This document shows, piece by piece, positions 47,905 to 58,403 of a DNA stretch of 64,000 bases (positions are counted from its first letter, which is position 1; each line of letters opens with the position of its first letter). The notes beneath the pieces were generated by a model, which was not told where the DNA came from, did not search any database, and saw nothing but the letters and a program-made list of their open reading frames with translations. The position numbers were made by a program, and so were the translations under genes. This DNA comes from Pectinophora gossypiella (Eukaryota > Arthropoda > Insecta > Lepidoptera > Gelechiidae), in contig NC_065415.1 in NCBI RefSeq assembly GCF_024362695.1, positions 7,233,438-7,297,437 on the forward strand. Direction: 5' to 3'.

Positions 47905-50679
47905 ATGTCTGGACCTTATCGTCGGAGAATTGGAAAACGAGAAATTGACGAAGATTTCGGGAGTGAAAATGAAAGTGAAGAAAGTGCAAATTTTTTTTCT
48001 TCTGTGTCCCCGGAGTACCGTGATTCAACCCCAGGACCCACTAAAAGACGCCGTGTAACACAATTAGAAACAGAAATAATTCCCAAATTTGATCCCGGCA
48101 AGAAAACAACTAATGTGAAAGGTTGGTTGCATAAAATAGATCAACTCGGTAATTTGTACGACTGGGAGGAGCGAGATCGAATATTTGCAATGCAGGTACG
48201 CTTACGTGGAGCGGCGAGGGACTGGTACGACGATCTGGAAGAATATTCTGCTTCGTGGGAAACATGGAAAGGAATGCTGATGAAGGCCTTTCCGAGATCC
48301 ACAGAATTCGTTGACCGTTTAGAAGAAATGTTGGCTCGAAAGAAAGGAAATAACGAAACAATGACTACATATTATCATGAGAAAATGTCATTGTTAAAAA
48401 AGTGTGGACTCGATGGGGAAGCAGCAACGTCATGTGTAATACGAGGTTTACCTGCTGAACTACAAGCCAACGCAAAAGCTTACTCTTGTGACTCCCCTGA
48501 ACAATTATATTATGGATTTTTATCATCACTTGAGAATTTCAAGAAAGTTGAAGCAAGACAAGTAGAAGTTAAAAATACTACGGATACCAAAACAACGTGG
48601 CGCCGTGGAACTCAACCTGCAAGCATTCTGCCAAAGACTTGTTACAATTGCCGCAAGACCGGACACGAAGCTCGCGACTGCAGATCTTCACGCTGTCAAA
48701 TTTGTCAACGTCTGGGGCACACGGCGACCACCTGCTGGTTCGCTCCAGGCAGCGGTTCTTCACGGGGTCAGGGGCCTCCTCAGCAATTTAATCAGGTACA
48801 GACTACTTACTTCACCTCTATCGAAATATTGTCTGATTTGTACAAAAAGAAGGTTCTAATTGATGACTACTTAGTTGACGCTTACATTGATACTGGCAGC
48901 AAAGTAAATATAATAAGTTATGAAGCTGCTCAGTATGTAACATCTTCAATGGAGCCTTCAAATGTTATTATGCGAGGGTTTGGTGGTCTACACACCCAAT
49001 CTTTAGGCAAAGTAGCTTTCAAACTTTTTATCGATGACTTACACATTAACAGTTGCGCCGAAATTACCACAAAAACAAACTTAGGAAGTATTGATTTAAT
49101 TATTGGCCAGCCAACAATAAATCATCCAGATATAAGCTTAGTTACGACATCAAAGTCAGTGACACTTTTAAAAAATAACATTTCAGACAACTTCTTGACA
49201 GAGATGCAACTTTCAAGCACCGATTTTATATCAAAAGTGACATTATTTTTATCAGATGATGTAGAATTATCACCAGGAGCACAGTGTGAGGTAGATGTTT
49301 ACACAGATCATGAACTAGATACATCACATGTCATTGTAACCCAATCTAAGATATTTTCTTTGGGGAATGTGTCATATTTCATCCCACAAGCTGTATTAAC
49401 CAAAACACCCTACAGGTTACAGGTAGTGAATCTCGGTGTACATAGCATAAACTGGTCGGCTAATAAATTAATTATACGAGCTGAAGTCTTTGCGTGCAGG
49501 GATGTATTGACAGTAAATACAGACACCCCATTTTTAGACCTACCCACTAATAGTGAAAGATTTAGTTCACTTGATATTGATGTAGGAGAAATGAATGAAT
49601 CGCAAAAGTCCCAATTGATGAACATTTTAAATAAATACGTCGATTGTTTCGCGGAGTGTGCAAATGAACTAGGTTGTAGTGATTTAGTTGAAATGCACAT
49701 AGAAACCAATTCAGCGAAACCAATTCATTGCAAACCATATAGAGTTTCTTACAAAGAAAATGAGATTATCAGACAAAAAGTTGACGAGCTAATCTCAGCA
49801 GGTATTGTTAGAGAAAGCAACTCTGAATATGCGAGTCCAGTGATTTTAGTGCCTAAAAAAGGGGGCGGGTATCGAATCTGTATAGATTATCGTGCGTTAA
49901 ATGCATGTACTGTAAAAGATCGATACCCGTTGCCACACATTGACGACCAAATTAATCGTCTGTCTGGCAAAATGTATTTTACAGCATTGGACTTGGCGCA
50001 AGGCTATTATCAGGTGAAAATGTCCGAAGAATCGATCCCTAAGACAGCATTTGTGACCCAAACGGGTCAGTACGAATTCTTGAGGATGCCGTTTGGGCTT
50101 GCAAACGCGCCGTCCGTATTTTCACGATTAATTCGAAAAGCTTTGGGACCCTTAGAAAATGAAATAGCTATATATCTCGATGACGTTATGATACCTTCAG
50201 CTACCATTGAAGAAGGAATAGATTTATTGGAACGAGTTTTGCAACTACTTATGCAAGCTAATTTGAAATTGAACATCAAAAAGTGTGGTTTCTTAAAAAC
50301 CAGTGCAAATTATCTCGGACATGAAATCACGGCAGGTACCGTTCGACCAGGTAAAGCAAAAATTGATAGTGTCTCTGAGTTTAAGGCACCCCAAAATGTA
50401 CATGAAGTACGCCAATTTATTGGCCTCGCATCATATTTTAGAAAGTATGTTAGAGGTTTCGCTGAGATAGCGCGGCCAATTACGCAACTGACAAGAAAAG
50501 ATGTTGAATGGACATGGGGACCACAACAACAGCATGCTTTTGATGAGCTCAAACACATTTTGACACAAAGACCTATCCTCGCAATTTATGATGTAAATGC
50601 TGTCACTGAGCTACATACAGATGCGAGCAAAATTGGCTTAGGGGCATCTTGCTTCAGTACCAAACTGATGGGTCGTTAA
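47905..50679 (+). CDS. Gag-Pol N-terminal part (Gag, protease, RT, start of RNase H)
   Basis: A 924-codon frame starting only 22 bp after the LTR. It has a capsid-like helical region at about 60-220, two CCHC knuckles (C246-C249-H254-C259 and C264-C267-H272-C277), and an aspartic protease with AYIDTGSKVN (D329). RT spans about 590-780 with LRMPFGLANAPSVFSRL and YLDD at 757-760. RNase H begins with the HTDASKIGLG motif near residue 905. The frame then runs into 13 unrelated residues and a stop. Gag and Pol are fused in one frame, unlike the errantivirus. The conserved sequence continues in another frame from about 50646, so the break is a one-base shift in the G-rich stretch 50641-50644. Confidence 0.9.
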   Translation: MSGPYRRRIGKREIDEDFGSENESEESANFFSSVSPEYRDSTPGPTKRRRVTQLETEIIPKFDPGKKTTNVKGWLHKIDQLGNLYDWEERDRIFAMQVRLRGAARDWYDDLEEYSASWETWKGMLMKAFPRSTEFVDRLEEMLARKKGNNETMTTYYHEKMSLLKKCGLDGEAATSCVIRGLPAELQANAKAYSCDSPEQLYYGFLSSLENFKKVEARQVEVKNTTDTKTTWRRGTQPASILPKTCYNCRKTGHEARDCRSSRCQICQRLGHTATTCWFAPGSGSSRGQGPPQQFNQVQTTYFTSIEILSDLYKKKVLIDDYLVDAYIDTGSKVNIISYEAAQYVTSSMEPSNVIMRGFGGLHTQSLGKVAFKLFIDDLHINSCAEITTKTNLGSIDLIIGQPTINHPDISLVTTSKSVTLLKNNISDNFLTEMQLSSTDFISKVTLFLSDDVELSPGAQCEVDVYTDHELDTSHVIVTQSKIFSLGNVSYFIPQAVLTKTPYRLQVVNLGVHSINWSANKLIIRAEVFACRDVLTVNTDTPFLDLPTNSERFSSLDIDVGEMNESQKSQLMNILNKYVDCFAECANELGCSDLVEMHIETNSAKPIHCKPYRVSYKENEIIRQKVDELISAGIVRESNSEYASPVILVPKKGGGYRICIDYRALNACTVKDRYPLPHIDDQINRLSGKMYFTALDLAQGYYQVKMSEESIPKTAFVTQTGQYEFLRMPFGLANAPSVFSRLIRKALGPLENEIAIYLDDVMIPSATIEEGIDLLERVLQLLMQANLKLNIKKCGFLKTSANYLGHEITAGTVRPGKAKIDSVSEFKAPQNVHEVRQFIGLASYFRKYVRGFAEIARPITQLTRKDVEWTWGPQQQHAFDELKHILTQRPILAIYDVNAVTELHTDASKIGLGASCFSTKLMGR

Positions 50680-52295
50680 AGCCAGTGGCATATTTCAGCC
50701 GCATCACAAGTCAAGAGGAGCAATTTTATCATAGCTATGAGTTGGAGACACTAGCAGTGGTGGAATCGCTCAAACGTTTCCGTATTTACTTGACTGGTAT
50801 CCATGTCAAAATTGTGACTGACTGTGAGGCGCTAAGAACTACATTGTCCAAACGGGATTTGATACCACGCATTGCTCGCTGGTGGCTTGAGATACAACAT
50901 TATGATTTAGAGATTGAGTACCGACCTGGAGATAGGATGCGTCACGTTGATGCGCTTAGTCGCAATCCCGTTCATGCAGCACCTGTTTTGCAAATAGATG
51001 AAGCAGATTGGCGTCTTACTCTGCAATTGCAAGACTCACAAACGCAACAAATTATAAAACAAATCAGTGAAGGTACAACAAACCCGGATATTATTACCAA
51101 TTACGAAGTAAAGGACGGCTGTCTTTTCCGAAAAACATTACATGGGAGTAGGTTTGTGATACCCAAACTGGCCAAATGGGGCTTATTACAGAAATACCAT
51201 GACCAAATTGGTCACGTTGGTTTTGAAAAATGCGAGAAAACCATTAAGTCCCAATTTTGGTTCGCAAATATGACACATTTTATACGCAAGTACATAAAAT
51301 CATGCCTAGTATGCGCATACGCCAAAGGAAATTATGGAAAGATGGAAGGTGAATTACATCCCATTCATAAGGTTGACGTACCAATGCATACGCTGCACGT
51401 CGATCACTTAGGTCCCTTTATTAAAACGCGGACAGGAAAAAGTTACATTCTTGTAGCAATAGACTCTTTTACCAAATTCGTGTTTGCCAGATCAGTAAAA
51501 GGTACCAGTTCTATTGAAACTATAAGGATTTTGAAAGATATATTATCTGTTTTTGGGTATCCAACACGGATGATTACCGATCGTGGAGTTGCTTTCACAA
51601 GCAGATATTTTAAGGAGTTTGCCAGTAACAAACAATTCAAACACGTTCTGAACGCTGTTGCGTCACCTCGTTCTAATGGACAGGTGGAACGCGTTAACCG
51701 GACAATCATAAACGGCCTGAACACTACCGCTGAAAGCGAGTGCACTTGGGATGAGAAACTAGCCGATGTCGTGTGGGGTATAAATAATACTCCACATGCG
51801 GTCACAGGTGAAACACCCTTCAGTTTGATGTTCTCACATAGTAATGCCTTACTACCTGCCTATTCTAGTGATGATCTGAGTAGCCACTCTGGATTAAGAG
51901 CCGATTTAGACAATCGTAGACAAAACGCAAAAGTCAGGATTGACAGATCTATGACACTTATGAAAAACCGCTTTGACAAACAACACAAGAAATGTAGGAA
52001 GTATAAAGTGGGAGAGATGGTGCTATGGAAAGGAGGATTGTCTCGTGACCACAAAGCTGGTGTTACAAAGAAGCTAGGCAGTTTATACACTGGTCCTTAT
52101 AGGATCACCAAGGCAGACACGACAATTGATAGATACACAATAAATAGTATTCAGGGCGTTAAAGGCTACAAAAAGTTCAATGCCGTTGTACCAGGAGATT
52201 CCCTCCGGCCTTATAAACCAGTTGTGTCTGATAGCTCCACCGAGTCAGACCATGAAGTAGACCGGGATGATCTTATTGACCTTCTAGAGAGTTAG
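50646..52295 (+). CDS. Pol C-terminal part (RNase H remainder and integrase), out of frame
   Basis: About 549 codons with no ATG at the start; it continues RNase H in the next frame (KPVAYFSR, YELETLAVVESLKRF, TDCEALRTT, HVDALSR). The integrase HHCC motif uses H184, H189, C219 and C222, counted in the frame from 50649. The catalytic triad is D252, D311 and E347, and the last two have 35 residues between them (D,D-35-E). A C-terminal block with GPYRITKADTTIDRYTI follows, typical of this clade. It has an ordinary TAG stop. It should not be made from this copy unless the frame break is bypassed. Confidence 0.88.
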   Translation: MLLQYQTDGSLKPVAYFSRITSQEEQFYHSYELETLAVVESLKRFRIYLTGIHVKIVTDCEALRTTLSKRDLIPRIARWWLEIQHYDLEIEYRPGDRMRHVDALSRNPVHAAPVLQIDEADWRLTLQLQDSQTQQIIKQISEGTTNPDIITNYEVKDGCLFRKTLHGSRFVIPKLAKWGLLQKYHDQIGHVGFEKCEKTIKSQFWFANMTHFIRKYIKSCLVCAYAKGNYGKMEGELHPIHKVDVPMHTLHVDHLGPFIKTRTGKSYILVAIDSFTKFVFARSVKGTSSIETIRILKDILSVFGYPTRMITDRGVAFTSRYFKEFASNKQFKHVLNAVASPRSNGQVERVNRTIINGLNTTAESECTWDEKLADVVWGINNTPHAVTGETPFSLMFSHSNALLPAYSSDDLSSHSGLRADLDNRRQNAKVRIDRSMTLMKNRFDKQHKKCRKYKVGEMVLWKGGLSRDHKAGVTKKLGSLYTGPYRITKADTTIDRYTINSIQGVKGYKKFNAVVPGDSLRPYKPVVSDSSTESDHEVDRDDLIDLLES

Positions 52296-53287
52296 CCGTG
52301 AAATTAAGACACCTTGATCTATAATACCATTATTTGATATACTACAATCACATTAAACAGCCTCACATTCAACACACAAACACCCTCTAACAGACACACA
52401 CACACACACACACACGCACACAACATATATACACATTAAAACATAATAATAAGTAATGGATGGGTTGTTTATAGAAAAAGGAAATATGATTAAAAATACT
52501 AAATACTAATTGCTTACCAAAAAAAAAAAACAAAACTTGTGTATATTTAATTTATTATAATTAAACAATAACATAGGCGTACAACGAAAATTAATTCATA
52601 TTATTTACAAAGTTAAAGAAAATATGTAAATGTTATGTCAGAGACGGAGAGTTCATCAAAACTTTATTTTTTTTTAAAACAAAATCTAGTTCTTCCAGAC
52701 TAGATCTTCGTGCATCAAATATAAATCTAGCTTATTAATCTGTGTGAAACCACTAGATCTGTGTGCTTAAAAATAAAATCTAAGTTGTAATTCTATATGA
52801 ATAAACTAGATCTGTGTGACCTACTACAATACTTACTGTGTGCATCATGAGACCTACCATAATAGTTACTGTGTGCATCATGAGGCTTACTGCAATACTC
52901 ACTGTGTGCATCACGTCGGCGCGTCCATTATTAATTACTATATAAATCAATAATATATGAAAACTGTGTGAATATTTAAATAGCGGCTTAATTAACTGCT
53001 ATTTGAATCTGTGTGATTGTATGTTTCTTTCTTTTATTTAAATATAATAAATCTAGTTATTAAAGGCAAAAGGTTTATTAAAATAAAAACAAAAAATAAA
53101 TAAAAAAAAATTAATTACAAAAAAAATAATAAAAAATAAATAATAATAGTTAAGAGTGTGTTAGTTAAGTGTGAAAAAGGTATTTTTTTTTTCTCTCTGT
53201 AAGAAAACCAATAGATACTGCTGCTTGTTTTGTTTCAGGGGCAAGCTGAAGGTGTCCGTGGGGCACGGCCTATACAGGATGGCCGAA
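52296..53287 (+). other. 3' non-coding region of the mdg3-like element
   Basis: About 1 kb between the pol stop and the 3' LTR. It contains a CA microsatellite (about 52393-52422), scattered CTAGATCTGTGTG motifs and three tandem 33-bp units at about 52817-52914 ending TACTGTGTGCATCATGA or similar. I find no clear polypurine tract next to the LTR; the junction reads ACAGGATGGCCGAA. Confidence 0.65.
52817..52914 (+). repeat. Three 33-bp tandem repeats
   Basis: Units ending at about 52848, 52881 and 52914 share CTACTACAATACTTACTGTG / CTACCATAATAGTTACTGTG / TTACTGCAATACTCACTGTG. They lie within the retrotransposon 3' region and are not a CRISPR array, because there are no spacers. Confidence 0.75.
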
Positions 53288-53840
53288 TGTTACAAGTACC
53301 ACCCCCTTCACGCCCCAATTATAATAATACTAAGTAGCATAATACTATAATACATTACCAGTCATTTATTAAAATTCTATAATTAATATTTAGTTAAGTT
53401 TTAACCTATAGAAATACTTTATTGATTATAAAAGACTGTTTATTGCTTTGTTAAGATTGATTTATACTTTAGTTTGTCATTGGATAGATGGCTTTACTGT
53501 TGTTGCAAATAACTATACCCATCACGCCTGATTTTAATAATACCAGTTACCAATAATTCATTAAATTATATAATTAATATTTAATTAAGGTAAAATCTAT
53601 AGAAATACTTATTTAATTATAAAAGACAGTTCATTATTTTGTTTAGATTGATTTATGTACACTAGATGGCGTTAGTATGTACAATTTTAGAATTAGTTTG
53701 AAGCGTAAGTGACAGATATTCAAATATGGTTGTTATCGTTGAAGATTCTAAAAAGAGAACGGAATTGTAAAAGTAAATAATATAATAAAATATTGTGACA
53801 ATTAACTGGAGTTTCCTTCTAAAGTGTTTGGCAAGTAATA
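53288..53840 (+). repeat. 3' LTR of the mdg3-like element
   Basis: Offset from the 5' LTR is a constant 5,958 bp along the whole length, and I see no mismatch. It is followed by the CGAG target duplication. Confidence 0.93.
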
Positions 53841-53844
53841 CGAG

Positions 53845-54735
53845 AACATTTTTTAACACAAGATAAACTTCCGAAATAAAAAAGAGTGGTAAAAGAGTTT
53901 AAATTTGTTTTTATTGTAAAACTCTATAGTTTCGAAAAAATGATATTTTAAAAGTGTTTTGCGTGCCAGTGTAAAAGTAGCATCATGCTGTGTTTTTTTT
54001 ACAAAAAAGATGTGCGAAGGTGCATAGCAAGGGATGCGTTTTTTTTAACTAATATAATAGCATAGAATAAAGAATAATACTACGTCGAGAAGGGCAACTC
54101 TCTGCGCCCCACCAGCGTCTGAGCTAGGTTGAATCGTATGGTGTCAGACGTCACACACACAGATGCGCGTGTACGATAATGTCAATGTGTGGTGTCTGTG
54201 TAGAACGAGATTGTTTGTATGAAGCGTCCGGGGTGTGCCAATAGCCTAGCTCAGAGCAAGTTATATGTAGCAGTTCTATTACTTTTATAGTTATGTAACT
54301 AGGTACTAATCTAAACAAAGATTGTATCCATTTACAAATTGGTTTCCTAGCTACGTGTCCTTACACATCTTTGTTGGAAACGCAGCCTAAATCGACAAAT
54401 ACACATTATAAGATACCTACATTGTAACAACAAACAAGCAATTAATGGGCATAGTAGTATCGCTCGATTCATTCATGAAATTCATTCATCAATTTATTTC
54501 ATTCATTATTTATTGTCCGTTTGTAATAAGCTAAAATCATCCTGGGCTTTTCATGGATAGAAGTATATTACCTAGCGATTATTTCACCTTCTTAATTGGG
54601 TAGTGCCATAGGTCAAAGGTAAATAATGAAATTCTGATTACTAAATAAAGACAGATCTAAAACTGTCAAATACGTTTTCCTTTTTCTATTTAAGTAACTT
54701 ATTTATGATTAATAAAGAAAAAAAAAAAATAAGTG
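53845..54735. other. Intergenic DNA with an old repeat
   Basis: At about 54060-54260 a repeat containing AATAATACTACG, TCACACACACAGATGCGCG and GAAGCGTCCGGGGTG is shared in part with 35630-35745 and 18720-18790. No coding frame is supportable. Confidence 0.45.
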
Positions 54736-55230
54736 CGTCTCCACCAACCCGCAGTGGAGCAGTGTGGTGCAGCATGCTCAATGGGTCGTTCTTCTTTTTC
54801 ATCGACAATGATCTGTCTTACGTACTGCTTTTAATAAGTTATGTTTTAGAATTTTATTTCATGTTTCCATTGTCCAAAAATATAGTTATCTTATTATACT
54901 CAAAATACAAGCAAAATACTAATCGGTCCCTCAATTAGTTATTAACGTAGCTTCATTGTTTTTCACAAAATTTTGTGACAGAGTGGTATATTGAAATGCT
55001 GTCTCCGATGAAAAGGGCCACTCTGTCACAATATTTTTTGGAATGCACAGATCTTTATGTTTTAAAATATTTATTGCCGTTATAATTTTAAAGATGTTAA
55101 GTCCGATTAATTGGGAAAATGTCTTTTTATTGTCAATAAAAAAGAAGAACGACCCCAATACCCCCTGCGGTTGATTGAGGGGAGGCCTGTGCCCAGCAGT
55201 GGGACGTATATAGGCTGCTTATGTTATGTA
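54736..55230 (+). repeat. SINE family A, 5'-truncated and interrupted
   Basis: The left piece 54736-54782 (CCACCAACCCGCAGTGGAGC) and right piece 55156-55230 (ATACCCCCTGCGGTTGATTG and tail) are consecutive in every other copy. They are separated by the element at 54783-55155. Confidence 0.8.
54783..55155. mobile_element. 373-bp foldback element nested in a SINE
   Basis: Inverted termini GGGTCGTTCTTCTTTTT match at both ends, extending with one or two differences through GACAAT. A CAAT duplication flanks it (54779-54782 and 55156-55159). Inside, a second palindrome TTTTGTGACAGAGTGG/CCACTCTGTCACAATA lies at about 54967-55036. There is no coding capacity; the open frames at its two ends are the mirrored termini. 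Confidence 0.78.
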
Positions 55231-55329
55231 AGTGCGTCACAGGTTGTATTTTCAAACTAATTCCATAGTAATTTCGTGTTTTGACGTTAAGTAGATTTGA
55301 CTAGTTGAAACTACCCTATCGACAACCAT

Positions 55330-55410
55330 ATCATTTGGACCTGTCAAATCTTCAGGTTAAGTAAGGGGACCCCGTGAGAAACGGAATAACGCTGGAGATG
55401 ATGATGAATG
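55330..55410 (-). repeat. SINE family E fragment
   Basis: GGACCTGTCAAATCTTCAGG and GGGGACCCCGTGAGAAACGG match the family E core. Confidence 0.5.
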
Positions 55411-55879
55411 GTCTACCATAAACATGAGCATGGTACTATTTTGATAGAATACCTAGTTCTGTGTCATTAATATTATGTATTTAAACAGACAAGCATGTTT
55501 AACGACATGCTTAAGTAACAGTCAATAGTTGTTAGCAATTTATAGGCTATGGTTAATTCTTATTTACTAAGTTAACGATGCTCGGTACCTCTGTACCATA
55601 ATATAAATTCCATTTCGCAGTGTTTAGGCACGTTTGTATGCGCGATCTTAGGTCATTGTCTGATTATCACTCCGATATGCCCTGACATTTCTGTATCGTA
55701 ACTCGGTGTGGTATTTTAAGATTTTATCCATATCTGGTCGTCAATCCTCCTCTTTGAACCCCTAAATTCGCGTTCTCCTTCAATATGCGAACTGCTAAAT
55801 TTTACATCGAGAGGAATAACCATTGATGTAATTATAGATCATAATAATGTTGCATTTACATAACAGATTTAATGTTCGG

Positions 55880-56245
55880 ATCACAAATAATTGTTATCAC
55901 GTGGCTTCCAAGATTTGTGCACGGTTTATGGCAATTGGCTCGCTCCCTATTACGTAGGACTTCATCATCAACCCATTTACGTCCCCACTGCTGGGGCACG
56001 GGCCTTCCCTATGGATGGATAGGGAGATCGGGCCTTAAACCATCACGCGGACCCAGTGCGGATTGATGGTTATTAACGACTGCTAATGCAACCGGGACCA
56101 ACGGCTTAACGTGCCTTCCGAAGCACGGAGGATCTCGAGATGAAAACTTTTTTTGTGGTCACCCATCCTATGACCGGCCTTTGCGAAAGTTGCTTCAACA
56201 ATCGCAGACCGAGCGCGTTTACCGCTGCGCCACCGAGCTCCTCAA
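55880..56245 (-). repeat. SINE family D (tRNA-headed)
   Basis: On the minus strand the head reads GAGCTCGGTGGCGCAGCGGT (A-box region) and then GTTGAAGCAACTTTCGCAAA. The body has CCGTGCTTCGGAAGGCACGT and the tail CCCCAGCAGTGGGGACG. It shares its middle with families A and B but has a different tRNA-type head. Confidence 0.7.
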
Positions 56246-56740
56246 GTTTTCTGACCACGTAGGACTTACAACAGTATTATTCCTTATTCTATGCTTAAAC
56301 ATAGCTGGCGTAGACTATTTACCTCTACCTACCCCTTCTGCTTTCCCCAGTGGAGGAAGTCTTTGGTCGATGGTTGTAAGGCACATGACGAAGCCTGGTA
56401 GATTTAAAACGACAGCTGGGAAAAACGACATAATAATGAGAGGATTCACTATCCACACCATCTGACGACCCTCAGCTGAAATGCCAGTCGGACGGTATTG
56501 CCGCTCTCCTATTGGACTTTTCAGTCATACAAGACGTTGCCAACACCAGAACAACACCAATAATTCTACACCGACAAGAGCGTAGCTCTTAAATTAGTGT
56601 TGACAAGACGTTGCCACAGAAACGCCGTATAAGTCATCTGATCAAGATGTAAAGGCCTATGACACATTTGAGGATGGGCGTGATGATATGTAAATTACAG
56701 TAGACCATAACATAATATGGGTCCATGAAAAGACTCTTGT
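56246..56740. other. Intergenic DNA, no gene seen
   Basis: Contains ATAGCTGGCGTAGACTATTT and CCTACCCCTTCTGCTTTCC, related to the 13690-13980 repeat tail. The open frame at 56181-56465 overlaps SINE D and has no domain. Confidence 0.4.
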
Positions 56741-57052
56741 AACGACCTCGGTGGTCCAGTGGTTGAGCGTTGGGCTCACGATCCGGAGGTCCTGGGTTCG
56801 ATTCTCGTTGGAGACATATCACAAAAATAACATTTGTGGTCCCTAGTTTGGATAGGACATTACAGGCTGATCACCTGATTGTCCGAAAGTAAGATGATAC
56901 GTGCTTCGGAAGGCACGATAAGCCGTTCCCCGGTTACTACTTACTGATGTAAGTCGTTACATGAGCCATGTCAGGGGCCTTTGATGGCTCAATAGTAACC
57001 CTAGGTTGATGAGGTTGGTACCCCCACCTCACAACCCACACGATAGAAGAAG
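56741..57052 (+). repeat. SINE family B, full length
   Basis: Head ACGACCTCGGTGGTCCAGTG, B-box-like GGGTTCGATTC, body CTGATCACCTGATTGTCCG, and tail through GTCGTTACATGAGCCATGTC to CCCACACGATAGAAGAAG. Confidence 0.82.
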
Positions 57053-57313
57053 AGAATTGCAGCAACCTATGTAAAATATTGTACAAGCCTACCTACCTTA
57101 AAGTACACGCTCGTAAAATGCGTAAGTTAATCTCGTTACTTTGATCAACATTCTAGTATCAACAATCGACGAATAAACACCCAAAGCAGAATGCATTGTT
57201 TCATCTTATGCACCTTGTTTACGAGTCGTATTCGTTGCAAACATTTTTTTATTGCAAATTCTGATTTACTGAGGAAATAATATTGCAATGAAATTGCCTA
57301 TTTTGTAATATAT

Positions 57314-57642
57314 ATATAAACTGCCTATATACGTCCCACTGCTGGGCACAGGCCTCCCCTCAATCAACCGGAGGGGGTATGGAGCATACTCCACCACGCT
57401 GCTCCACTGCGGGTTGGTGGAGGTGTTTTTGCGGCTAATAGCCGGGACCAACGGCTTAACGTGCCCTCCGAAGCACGGAATCATCTTACTTTTTCGGACA
57501 ATCAGGTGATTCAAGCCTGAAAAGTCCTTACCAAACAAAGGACAGTCTCACAAAGTGATTTCGACAATGTCCCAATCGGTAATCGAACCCGGACCTCCAG
57601 ATCGTGAGCCTAACGCTCTTACCACTAGACCACGCAGGGTGT
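57314..57642 (-). repeat. SINE family A, full length with 15-bp target duplication
   Basis: Flanked by perfect direct repeats TATTTTGTAATATAT (57299-57313 and 57643-57657). It contains head, body and tail. This copy defines the ends of the family; it is recent judging by the intact duplication. Confidence 0.9.
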
Positions 57643-57823
57643 TATTTTGTAATATATGGTGATCGTTATTTTATTAAATACCAGGCACGAAAGAACAATT
57701 TTACAACTGTTTTTCATATAACGTGCAAGTTATAACAAGCCAGTCAAAGAGGTACGGACCGACACTTCTCGTATGAGAAGAAAGTTTTATCGACTAAGTA
57801 TGTAAATCACTAAAAATAATATA

Positions 57824-57848
57824 CAGGGTGTTAGTGACATCGTAACGA
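57824..57848 (+). repeat. M1 terminal fragment only
   Basis: CAGGGTGTTAGTGACATCGT plus five bases, then an abrupt change to an A run and unrelated sequence. No matching arm follows. The nearest right arm with an intact terminus downstream is at about 62530-62672. Confidence 0.7.
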
Positions 57849-58403
57849 AAAAAAAAATGGAACGCCTATTTTATTGTACTAAAAACGATGGTGGGTGTTT
57901 TTCTTGTCGCAAATGTTTAATTAAGATTTTCAATTTTTACTGTGCCGCAATGTAAGTCGAACAACGCGCCACACAGACGCTAAACTTACGCGCGGCTACG
58001 TTACGCGTGTGAGATACGATGTTGATATCTAGGTAGGAGTTTTCATTCTCTTGTATTTAGATGCTTAGTAGTGGTTCAACGTTTAAAAATGTTGTTTGTT
58101 GAAGTAGAACACCTACTGCCACGATTTTTCACGCACGGTACCTACCTACCAGTTATTAAAACGTTCCTAACTTATTAACAATAAAAACCCTACTCTTGCC
58201 TTACCTTAATTGTTATTCCTTCGGATGAAGTACCTAGGTAGGTACCCTAGAACATGTCACGTCACGTAGGTATGCAACATCGCGTTTCCTCCGCGGTAGG
58301 TAGGTATCACACGCACTCACAAACACAACACCTTGCTCTTTAATAAACATCAACAATCTTCCATACTTTTGCGCAGTAAATGGTCTATGATCTATCATCA
58401 TAG
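57849..58403. other. Spacer upstream of the LINE, no gene seen
   Basis: AT-rich with several TACCTACCT-type tracts. The boundary with the LINE is taken at the stop codon TAG at 58401-58403, the last stop before the open coding sequence. Confidence 0.4.

Larger units (their letters stand above)
47330..53840 (+). mobile_element. Ty3/gypsy LTR retrotransposon, mdg3/micropia-like
   Basis: A 6,511-bp element: two 553-bp LTRs that look identical, a 4-bp target duplication CGAG (47326-47329 and 53841-53844), a tRNA-Leu-type PBS and a gag-pol region. There is no env. Gag has two CCHC knuckles. The RT/RNase H region (GHEITAG, NVHEVRQFIGLASYFRKYVR, HTDASKIGLG) resembles mdg3/micropia/blastopia elements. 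LTR identity marks a recent insertion, yet gag-pol is split by a one-base shift near 50641-50650. Confidence 0.92.

Noticed and set aside
47916..52090. Minus-strand and alternate-frame open frames across the mdg3-like element
   Set aside because: Shadows of gag-pol; no motif, no conserved composition.
52817..52914. Tandem repeats that might suggest a CRISPR array
   Set aside because: The units are head-to-tail with no unique spacers, inside a eukaryotic retrotransposon.
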